DNA of 64,000 nt, from contig NC_084663.1 in the NCBI RefSeq assembly GCF_028389875.1, positions 216,280,876 through 216,344,875 of the forward strand, written 5' to 3'. Positions 20,940 through 30,446 of the stretch are shown in pieces. Position numbers and translations under genes: made by a program. How positions within the stretch are numbered: the stretch's first letter is position 1; each line of letters starts with the position of its first letter. The stretch comes from Rhea pennata (lineage: Eukaryota > Chordata > Aves > Rheiformes > Rheidae). The notes under the pieces were generated by a model that made no database searches, was not told where the DNA came from, and saw nothing but the letters and a program-made list of their open reading frames with translations.

Positions 20940-22379
20940 AGTTTTGAAGCCCACAAGCAGCAAGCAGAAATGGCAGAAGCTCCCAGGAGGTCCATAGAGG
21001 GGCACTGGGAAGCAGGACAGCAGCTCTCCAGGGAGCAGCTGGAGGATGTTGTGGGGCCAGAGCCAGCTGAGAGTTGTGGAGACTGGATGGAAGGTGGTTT
21101 TCCTAGGGTCTCTTTCTCCAAGATCAGCTGATTCCTTGGGTGCAGCAAGGCTGGTTAGCTGAGGTCCTGACCTTCATGCCTTGCTGGTGGGAAGTGAGCA
21201 TGGAGGTCAGGCCCCCAGATGCCCTGTCTCCTGCGAGCCACAGCCCAAGTGTTGGCGATGCTGCCTCGTGTGACAGGCCAGCAGTGGGAGGGCTACATGG
21301 CGAGGCTGGCTTACCTGGACTGGCTGGGGTAGGGTCTTCTCTTCGCCACAAAGAGCAGCCAGAGGCTGACCAAAGAGAGGCTGCTCAAGGCTGGAGGCCG
21401 GCTGTGCTGAGCTGTCCCCGTTGGCCAAGCCTCACCTCCAAGCAGAAGGCCATGCTATCCACCTCTTTCTTTTCTTAGTCTCAGCTGCTGCAAGCAAGAG
21501 GAAAGCAGAAGTTGAGTTCAAAAATCGGGAGCAGAGAGCTCTGCTGCCTGGTGCATGTGTGCAGGGCTGGATGATGCCAAATGAGGAGGAGAGCTGTGTG
21601 AGGAAACAGCGACTCCACCGCAGCAGGGCCGACAAAGGGCTTGCTGAGGGAAGAAGCACATCAGCTGTAAAGCTGGGACCATCCCTCCGAGCACGCCAGC
21701 TTTCCTGCTCTTTGGACGTGCTCGTGACTGTTCCCTCCCAGAGCAGGGCAACATGCAGGGCACAGCAATAACAGCGGGGTGCTGGGCACGTGCTGAGGTT
21801 TGGGGCATGGCAGAGGTTCCTGGGGTCCCTGGAAGGCAGATGTGTCGCTTGGGCAGCTTGCAGTGGCCGCAGTTGGGATTCCACTATCTGAGCATGTCCC
21901 TACCCCAGGGCTGGCGAGAAGGGCCGGAGGAGCTGCTGCTTCTCGGTGAGAAGGCAGCTCCTCCGCTTCTCTTCAGAACTCACCTGTTGAGTGGCCAAGC
22001 GCCTCTTCAGCAGCTGGTGGGCCTGAGACAAGGATTTGCATGCTGCCAGCCTGCAAGAAAGGGGTGGAGGTTACAGAGCTGGCAGCAACGGCTGCCGGTG
22101 GGTTGCTTCCACCGCGCAGAAAGATGCAAGTGGCTGCAGGGAAGAGCCGAGGTGGCTGGATGCCTGTGGAGGAGACGCCGGGATGCCCCAATGGCCCTGC
22201 CTCTCTGCATGAGCAGGGAGCTGGTGGCAAAGGTGCTGTTGCAGACGGCCACTCAACCCCGTGGTTCTTGGGGCCATTTCCCCCGCCAAGACTTGGATCC
22301 CTCCCGCCAGCACCCGGCAAGGGCTGGGGCAGAGGGACCTCCCACTCTGCTGAAACCAAGGCCTCCACGGTGCGGCACC
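20940..22379. other. Between the pyrimidine tract and the CpG island
   Basis: GC-rich unique-looking sequence. Right after the splice-acceptor-like end of the tract there is a 53-codon plus-strand frame at 20970-21131 (begins MAEAPRRSIEG, ends SFSKIS) with no recognised homology. Several overlapping open frames on both strands (about 75-215 codons) carry no known domain. Confidence 0.4.
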
Positions 22380-23170
22380 TGGCGACCCGGCTGGCTCTGA
22401 GAGCGCAGAGCCCACGTGAGCAGCTGGTGGTGGGCGCCGTTCCCCAAAGCCCCGTGGTGTTGGGGCGGAGCGGACACGCCCCAGATATTTTGGCACCGTC
22501 GGAGCTGACAGCCTGGTCGAGGAGCCGAAGGGAGGTGAGGCTGGGGCAGCTGGGGCTCGCCGTGCACGCAAGCAAGGAGCTGCGGCGCCGGCTCCAGCGG
22601 CTGGTGCTCGCGCGCTGTCCCACGGCGAAGCGGCTCCCGAGCGCTGCCCGGGGGGTCCCGTCCGCCGCCTCCAGCGCCGCTCTGCTGCGGGCAGCTCCCC
22701 CGGCAGCTCTCCTCCGCCCGCAGCCTGGCCGCGGGCAGCCCGAGCCCCCCGGCAGGGCTCCCCCGAGCACGGTGCTCGGGCGACGCTCCTTCACCTCCGG
22801 CGACCTGCAGCAAGAAGGAGAAAGAGCCTCGGAGCCCGCCGCTCCTCTCCGGGAGAGGCTCAGCGCCCCGGACACATCCCTCCCGCGTGGCACCACTCCG
22901 CACCGCCACGCACCGGAGACCCCGCTCCGTGTCCCCCCGCGGCGTCGCCGGGCTGAGCAGAGCTGCAGGGAGGTGGCAGGGAGGTGGTGGCTTCTGCACG
23001 CCAGGAGGTGCCTGTGGAGGTGTCTGAACCTCCAGCGGGGCCTCTGCTTTCCCTGCCCACAGCCCGAGCTGAGCCCCAGCCAGCGCGGGGAGGACTGTCG
23101 GCGAGCACGGCGCCCGGCACCCCCCGCAGCCCGCGGCGTGCCCCCAGGACTCACGGGAAAGTGACCCCGT
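22380..23170. promoter_or_regulatory. CpG island
   Basis: A dense cluster of CpG dinucleotides in strongly GC-rich sequence, peaking around 22560-22960, with a GGGGCGG Sp1-type box near 22461. No TATA is seen. This contrasts with the AT-rich OR surroundings. OR genes normally lack CpG islands, so it may be the promoter or first exon of an unrecognised gene or long noncoding RNA, or a locus regulatory element. Frames of 374 codons (22040-23164, +) and 441 codons (21973-23298, -, TTG start) overlap and look like a GC-rich artefact, though neither is excluded. Confidence 0.7.
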
Positions 23171-23419
23171 AGGGGCCAGGGGCCACACGAGGATGAGGGT
23201 GCTGGTGCATTTCTGAATTTTAGTTCATGCAGCTTTCCTATTTCTGTCAGCTCTGAGGAAGTTAGTTTCAGTGTAGGGCTTGCAACAGCTATGGGCAAGA
23301 AATGCTGAGTGTAGGGTAGAGGTGCTGGATAGCGAGCTGCTTAGGGCTCATAGCTGAGGAGCCTGGCTGGTGTACGGTGCCAGGAAAGCAGGACACTACG
23401 TACTGATGCTCTCTTACAC

Positions 23420-23500
23420 GTAGTCCAGTGGTTAAAGCACTCCTATGTGAATGAGGAGGATTTAAGCTCAGATTCTGGTACAACTTCAAGGGCTTTACCC
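23420..23500 (+). repeat. Possible tRNA-derived SINE relic
   Basis: TAGTCCAGTGGTTAAAGCAC resembles the A-box region of the old sauropsid tRNA-derived SINEs (AGTGGTTAGAGCACTC type). The B-box about 40 nt later is degraded (GGATTTAAGCTC). No intact tRNA fold is claimed. Confidence 0.35.
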
Positions 23501-24052
23501 CCCCTCTCAGCTTACTGGGGTGGGAGGCTCTCCCCTGCTGAGGTTGTCTGTAGAAATCTCCAGTATTTGCTGGGCTGTGGCATAAGTCCCTCGGTTGATG
23601 ACTGGGGCTTTCCTCTGGACTGGAGAACCCTGTTGCTAGATCCTACTTTGATGGTTCTTCAGTATTTTAACCAAAATGGGTAATTTTAGTAGAAGAGGCT
23701 AAGAACCTAGGTGAATGAGTTCCGTGCATTTGCCTCCTAGGTGAGGTTTTAATTATGATAAAGCCTGGAGGCAAAATCCTGTGTGAGGCCATGGGTGTAG
23801 GCTAGTCATTTCTGCAGAGCCGTCAGGACATGGCAGCTGTGCATGCATGCAGCAGAAATGGGTTTGCTGCAGTGTGCAGAGATTTCCAGGAGCATTAGTT
23901 ACACAGCTGGGGACAGAAGGCCTTCTTCCCCTGCTCTTGGACCATTCAGACTCCTCTCCACTTCCAGAGTCCATGGACAAGCACACCAGCAGATAACCAG
24001 ACTCTCAGGTTGCGGTACCATGCTGTGCATCACGTCTTTATCACTTCACAGG

Positions 24053-24114
24053 TTTCTGAGAAGTTAGTTTCTGAGAGTTAGTTAGTTTCTGAGAAGTTAG
24101 TTTCTGAGAGTTAG
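24053..24114 (+). repeat. 33-bp tandem duplication
   Basis: Two copies of a 33-bp unit starting TTTCTGAGAAGTTAG, at 24053 and 24086. The unit itself contains a diverged internal repeat of TTTCTGAGA(A)GTTAG. The second copy lacks its last four bases. Confidence 0.9.
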
Positions 24115-27100
24115 CAAAGCTAACTCCTGACATATGAATTTTCAGGGTTTAAAAAAAGCTGGGTTTGTCTCCTTGCAGCTGTCTTCATTCCTCTGTGATT
24201 TATTTTTTGTATGCAATACAATGCAAATTGCAAAGCACCAAGAAATTTTGAGGTGTGCACTGGAACAAAAGTTTATGGGGAAGGTTATGAACAATTTAAT
24301 GGTTGGAGGCAGGTGTATGTACCTCATGCTGTAGTCTAGCATCCCTCAGGTAGTGCTTTGATGATCCTGAAACATGGAAATGTACAGCATTACCACAAGA
24401 AGGAAGGAGCCCTGGGAGGCTTTTGGCTCTGCTACACCACAAAGGGTGGGCAGCTGAAAGCTCTCAGTGTTGGGTGATGTCTCCTTGTGTGATGGAGCTG
24501 AATCACACCACTGCTGTGCCTGGTGTGCAGACCTGTAAACTGGTGAGTTCTGTGCTAAAGCAGTAAAGAGGTTCTGGGTGGCTAGCCTATTTCTGGCCAT
24601 GCTGTGACATCCCTGGGAGATGCTGGTCCCTCCTCGTGCTGAAGCAAGCATTTTTCATCCTTGCTTAACTGCTTCACTGAGGGCAAAACCTGGGCTGATG
24701 CTTCAGCAGATAGTCCTGCAATAAGGTGTTGCAAAGAGGAGAAAGAGCATGCTTGCTCCCATTTAGGCTTTCCTCCTGCCTGGCACAGAAGCCTTGGCTG
24801 TGCAAAGATGCTTCTTGATTTCGTCTTTCTAGCTGGGAAGGGATGAGCGGGCTTGTTTGAGTTAAAGGAGATCTGGGCTCAGGGTACTGGGTCAGACATC
24901 TCCAGTCTGTGTCTATTCTGTGTATGAGACTTGGCAATGAGCTATGGAGTCTGGAATGTGGTGTGAGCACAACTTTCTGCTCCTTGGATGTTGTCCAAGG
25001 GTTTCAGTGTGGCTCAGCCTGCTATAAATTAGCCATAAGACTGTGGTAAGGAAGATGTAAAAATATTTTACTGCTACAAAGCACGTCTCTGCCTGTTCCA
25101 GCTCCTTTCATAAGTTATTGCAACATTAGCAGTCACATACACTATACCGTAAAAAATGAGAATTGTGTGATCTCCCAAAGTCTCTTAAAGCCTTGTAGTC
25201 ACTTCTAAAGTGCAGCGGTGCATCTGTTTATCCAGTGCACAGCAATACCCTCTGTAAGCCTAGGCTGAGAAGGGATGAAAGGTTGTGCATCTTACTGAGA
25301 TAGTAATCGAGCAGTTATTCACTTCAGAGTTTTTTGAGGAGATCTGAGCTTACCCTTCTGTGCTGGCTGTAGCAGAGGACTGACAGTGCCTGTCTTGTTC
25401 TTGATGGCCTTGCAAGAATTACCTCTGAGATGTATGTGCTGGGCACTTAGTGTCATGGTGCAAGCATTAGTCAGATGGACTAAGCTCCACCAGCAAAGAA
25501 ACGATGTTCCCGCAGTATTTGACTCTCAGGTGGCAGAGTGGACCAGGAGAAATTATGAGATTTGGGGTTGTTAATGAAAGACTTTATTAAGGGAACAACC
25601 ATTCCAAGGGTCTCTGCTTGATAGCATGTGAGGCTGGCATCTGGTTCTGCCCATCACTCCTTTGTCATTTTGTTAATTGGCAGATGTAGTCAGCTGATAT
25701 TCCTTAATGAATGAGTCAAAAGAAGGGGGTGTGGCGTTTCAGTGGTCCTAAAACTAAGATATTACACATTGGATACTTAAAAGTCATGCAGCTGCCTTAA
25801 AAAATAGGAAATTGCTAGTTTGGAGCTTAAGGGAAAATTAATGCTTTGATTCTTTTATGAGCTTTCTTTATTCTGACCGTTTAGGAACCCTCACATCTGA
25901 TATGCTCTGCAATTGAGACAAACAAAAGGTAACTGAAACAAAAATCTGAACATGTCTAATCCTCAACACTAAGAGGGTGAAAATGATTGAAGGGGGCTAT
26001 CAGTAACCAGAGTTATTTGAGGAAATCATGTACAGGCTGTAGGGAATGTGCAGGCTGCTGGACCATTGAACAACTCCAACATTTACCAGTTTGGGACAAG
26101 CCTAATATTCAAATTCCACATATTCATTTGGGAATATTATAAATGACTACTCTTGTCCTAGGTAGCATGGGAGTGATAAGGAGCTTCTGTAGTGGCCGCA
26201 CATGTGTGATTTATGGACATGTCTGTCTGCCTGTCCTTCCTTGCTTCCCCTGACTTTTGAACTATTGACCAAATTCAGCCAAGTTTGGCTGGAGGGTAGA
26301 GCTTTAAAAGCATTCTGTTTCTACAGGTTTCATAACAACCAGCAGTGAGGGAAAGTGAAAATTCCTATTTGTTTTCCTTTATTGAGGGAACAGCTAACAA
26401 ACCATGGTTGATTAGAGGTCAGAGAATCCACACAGATGAGACATGCAGGAACTGGGCAGCTTCCCTTTGGTGTTTGCTGCTGTTTGTTTGCAGGAGCACT
26501 TCGGGAGCTAGAGAGGGGTCTGTACCAGCTGAAGTTAAACACGCCTTCATTTTCTCACGCACTTCAAGCTTTATCCCTGCAAATGTCACACGATGTGGCC
26601 TGGGAAGCATTCACGGAGCAGCAATCTATGGCACTGGTAAAGTCATCTGTGAACGAGTGGATGTGCTCACCACGTGCATGCAGCGTGGAGCAGTGGGGTT
26701 CCTGCAGGTTAGTGTACCTATGGGTCACTCTCGCGTCCTGCAAAGGGGCTGTGCCTTGTGCTCTGCCATACACTGAGCTGTGACAGATGTCAGAGTGGGC
26801 GTCTGAGTCAGCTGGGGCAGCTGCCCTGCAAAGGGAGTCTCAACCTCCCCCCGGTCCGGGATTGCTCACAGGAAAGAAGAAAGGAGCTAACCCACCCATG
26901 GAAGGGCATTGCAAATGTGAACAGTGAGATGCTTTGTTTGCTTGATGTGATTTTTTTTTTGCTAATGGTGGAATTGGTCCCTTTGCTGAATGCACCGAGC
27001 TGAACATCTGTCAATAGGCCAAGAGGGCTTCTGCAATGCAGTGTCCCCACCTGTGCTCTGTTAGGGGTCAGAACAGCCCACATGCACCTGCCATGCTGCT

Positions 27101-27143
27101 CACTGTCTCTCACATGTACATTTTGTGCCAGGTTGGTCCCCTC

Positions 27144-28127
27144 TCAGTGTCTCCCCCAGGTCCCCTGTGCCTGCAGAAACAGTCTGGCAACCTGTCCCCG
27201 TATCTCCTTCATTCTCATGTAGTACAGCATGGGGTTAAGGACTGGTGGGGCAAGGAAGTGGAGGAAGGAAAGGAGGCTGTGGGTGATAGCAGGAGTAGGA
27301 AGGCCCAGATGATTGATGAGGGACAAAGCCAGCACTGGGGTGTAGAAGAGCAGCACCACAGAGATGTGTGTGAGACATGTGCTCAGTGCCCGGACTCGTT
27401 CCTCCATCAAGATGAGGCCCAAAATGCTCCTCAGGATCCAGACATAGGACAAGATAATAAGCACCGGATCAAGGCCCATGGTGCTGAGCACAATGAAGAG
27501 AGTGTACATACGCTCCCTGGAGCCAGCACGGGCCAGTTTCATCACATCTGAGTGGAGACAGTAGGGGTGGGACAGGATGCTGGTCTGGCGGTACGGCAGC
27601 CTTTGGAGGAGGAAAGGGAGGGGGATGTGCAGAGCAATGGCCCGGACTGTGATCGCAAGGCCGATCTGAAGCACCCTGGTGTTGGTCAGGATGGAGTTGT
27701 ATCTCAGAGGGTAGCAAATGGCCACAAAGTGGTCAAAGGCCATTGCCAGAAGCACAGAGGACTCCATGATGGAGAAAGCATGAATGAAGAAGAGTTGAGA
27801 GAAGCAAGCATCAGAGGTGACCTCTCTGGAGTCAGACAGGAATACCCCAAGCATTGTTGGCAGGATGGAGGTGGACAGGCCCAGGTCTGCCACAGCCAGC
27901 ATAAGCAGGAGTAGATACATGGGGGTGTGGAGACTCGGGTCTGTCAGTATGATGAAGAGGACTGTGCCATTCCCCAGAGCAGACAAGAGGTACAGAGAGC
28001 ACACGGGCACTGCCAGCCAGTGCAGGCTGTGCTCGAGTCCCGGGATGCCCGTCAGGAGAAAAGTGAGAGGGGGAAATATGCTGATATTGGCACTGGGACC
28101 AGTGTCCTGCATCTCCGGCTGTATCAT
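27144..28127 (-). CDS. OR-4: divergent class I olfactory receptor
   Basis: Open 327-residue OR51-type frame from a real ATG at 28127. N14-I-S glycosylation site, FLLTGIPGLE (23-32), GN at 52-53, TPMYLLLLMLA, SSVLLAMAFDHFVAICYPLRY, LSHPYCLHSDVMKLAR, RALSTCLTHISVVLLFYTP and NPMLYY. Unusual points: the DRY-type motif is D132-H133-F134; two of the three loop-2 cysteines are arginine (LPYR at 180 and KLAR at 200), each one T-to-C transition from a Cys codon; PMIG is PVLA; HRFG is NHLG; NPIVYS is NPMLYY. The frame is intact, so this is either a receptor with changed structure or a gene losing constraint. A strong acceptor (TCTGCTTTTTGCAG, AG at 28147-28148) lies 19 nt upstream of the ATG. A TATA box and splice donor at 30446-30340 could supply its first exon. 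Confidence 0.9.
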   Translation of the reverse strand: MIQPEMQDTGPSANISIFPPLTFLLTGIPGLEHSLHWLAVPVCSLYLLSALGNGTVLFIILTDPSLHTPMYLLLLMLAVADLGLSTSILPTMLGVFLSDSREVTSDACFSQLFFIHAFSIMESSVLLAMAFDHFVAICYPLRYNSILTNTRVLQIGLAITVRAIALHIPLPFLLQRLPYRQTSILSHPYCLHSDVMKLARAGSRERMYTLFIVLSTMGLDPVLIILSYVWILRSILGLILMEERVRALSTCLTHISVVLLFYTPVLALSLINHLGLPTPAITHSLLSFLHFLAPPVLNPMLYYMRMKEIRGQVARLFLQAQGTWGRH

Positions 28128-28148
28128 CTCCGGCAGGGGGGCAGCGCT

Positions 28149-30341
28149 GCAAAAAGCAGATGTGAACAGTGAGTGGGAGCATGAGAGCCTGCAGGCACAT
28201 CATCTGAGCCATGCTCCTGCTCTACAACCTGCAGGCTCAGCTCTGGAGGAACATCTTGGCTTTCTGAGGCTACTCTTACTGCAGGCTGAAGTACTTCATT
28301 AAGTGGAATAGGTTCATAATATTTTTAGTCTAGATTTCCTCACTTTCCACAATACAAAAATTTCATTGAGCAGAGTAGAACTGGGAAATTTTATGCCACT
28401 TCTTTGCCAATTTTTTCCCCCCCTAGAGCTGGTACCCCAAAAGCTACCTTCACTCTCATTTTTTCATGCCTCTATTTCTTCAAAGAAGACAAGAGGAAAA
28501 ATTACTACTCCTTGCTAAAAAAGACTCCTTTTATTATTATTTAGTTAAGAGGGTCAAAAGGGCTGCTCCTATTTCCTGGTTTCAGGAGTACATTTGTGCT
28601 CAAGTGTGTCTGGACCCTTACGAATACAGCGTTTGAACCATACAGGAGATGCACCTCTTAACCGTGAGCTGGTTTGCAAAGTCCTGTCTAATACCCTCCA
28701 TGGGTATGCTACAACGGAGAAAGCAAAGCCCCTCAGTAGGGTCCAGCAGATGCATCTTAATATTTCCTTTAAAACATTCCTGACCCAGGTATTAGGGATG
28801 GAGAGAAAAACCGAAAACATCTCAGAAGCATCTACAGATCAAGCGGCTATTAACAGTGGGGTAGGTGGAGTCCTTTCAGGCGATGTGTGTAGCCCAGCAG
28901 GGCCCAGAGAAGGTCGGAGCTGGCTCACCAGCTGGGAGTGTGCTAGGAGCACTGTGCAGAGCCTCCCTGACGTGCCCTGGTGGTGGCGAGCTCTGCTCAG
29001 GCTAATTGTCCTCTGCTGAGAGGCACTATCCGGCCACGCAGGGTGCAGTAACGCGGGCAGCAGTCCTGCTGAAGAGGAAAGCCAGCCGCTTGCTGGCTCC
29101 TGGCGGGGTCGTGAGGGCTCAGGCTGGGTCTTTGCAGCCTGCTGGCTGGAGGGCGGCAGAGGGTCAGCAGCGCTGGTGCTTCCTTGCAAACGTTAACCCA
29201 GGCCAGCAGCACACCTGGACCGATGCTGAGCAGTGGCGCGGGCTCCTGAAACCTGATTAATGCTGAAGTGCATCTGAATCTCCCTGCCTTGGCGAACCCC
29301 CAGTGCTGACCCTCCTCCTGCCATTCCCTTTCTGTTGCTCCTGGGACAGAGCCCTGCATCTGCCTCCGTGCTGTCTCTGCACCGAGGCTGGAGATGCTGC
29401 CGGCACACACCCCGATGGGTTGTCCCCCTCACTTGCCTGGTGGCTGAGCACCCACCTTGATGGGACACTGAAGGATGGGGTCTCACTGCACCAAGGTGGT
29501 GGGACAGACCCACCCATTGTTTCACCCTCACCAAGGGACACTTCCCTCTGCCTCATGCTTAAAATACAATCACTTTATTTTCCATCAATTAGCTCTCGAA
29601 GCCTGGCTCAGACCTCACGCAGAGCACCGGAGCAAAGCTCCAAAGGAGCATTGCAGGTGTAAAACCAGTGTAAGCTGAGGATGTGAAAGGGAGTGTGGGT
29701 TTACTGCAGAATTTGTCATTCCTCCTCTACTATTAGCTTTTCTTTCCCCTCAGACTGCACATTTGTTATCCCAGCTGGGGAAAGGACCCTGTTCCTGGCT
29801 GTCTCTTTGGAAAGGGTAAGATGCTACTGAGACAACCTGTTGGTGCGACTGAGTGCTGTGTTTGACAGCAGTGTATCCTGGAGGACCCGAGGATTTGGGA
29901 AAGGGCTCCGATGTATTGCTTGGGGTCACTATTCATGGGAGGCAGGAGCAGCAAAGGAGGGTTTTGAAGCAGTGAGTGGTCTCCGTGGCATTTTCAAAAC
30001 TGAGAGCTGCCTCTGACCTGCCTGAATGCTCCATTTCGACACAGCTGAAACAAAACTGCTGGGAGTTTAATTTTACATGTCATTTGCTGCTGCAATACTT
30101 AGAAGAATTAAAAGAAAAAAAATGAAAATGAAACCAGACCTTTCTGGGGAGAGAGGAGTTAAAATGAGATTTTCTAGTTATCAAAAAATGAGGAAGGAAG
30201 GACTAGTTAGGAAAAAAAGAAAGAAAACTGCCAAAGGATGTCCATTGTGGTTGAACTCGGGCTAAGAGCTACGTCTTTGGCTAAGGCAGACCCAAATGGG
30301 CGTTGTTAAGGATCTCTAGTGAAGGCCTCTGGCGAACTCAC
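28149..30341 (-). other. Putative 5' intron of OR-4
   Basis: No coding gene recognised on either strand. If the donor at 30340-30341 pairs with the acceptor at 28147-28148 this would be a ~2.2-kb intron. The middle (28.85-29.45 kb) is GC-richer with scattered CpG but shows no motif I can name. Confidence 0.3.
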
Positions 30342-30446
30342 CTTGCTCGGGCAGCTGCGGACGGTGCGAACGGCCTGGGGAGGGATGAGCACATGTGAGC
30401 CCTGCTGCCGCCGCCGTGCTGTGCACGCAGCCCGCCGGCGTTTATA
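30342..30446 (-). promoter_or_regulatory. Candidate promoter and noncoding exon of OR-4
   Basis: On the minus strand, CACTATAAACG (TATAAA at 30446-30441) is followed ~100 nt later by CCGAGCAAG meeting GTGAGTTCGCC, a near-consensus donor (GT at 30341-30340). Transcription would start near 30412 and give a ~70-nt exon. The block (30330-30660) is CpG-rich. TCTCCCAGGGGC at 30786-30797, ~340 bp upstream, resembles an O/E site. The next gene in this direction is OR-4. Motifs are seen; function is inferred. Confidence 0.4.

Larger units (their letters stand above)
23171..27143. other. Intergenic between the CpG island and OR-4
   Basis: No gene recognised. Contains a possible tRNA-derived SINE relic (23420-23500) and a short 33-bp tandem duplication (24053-24114). 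OR-4 ends at 27144 on the minus strand and I see no AATAAA on that strand just beyond its stop. Confidence 0.5.

Noticed and set aside
22040-23298. 374-codon (+) and 441-codon (-) frames in the CpG island as protein genes
   Set aside because: They overlap each other, the minus one starts at TTG, and both have Arg/Pro/Ala/Gly-rich composition expected from GC-rich DNA. Not listed as CDS, but a check is proposed.
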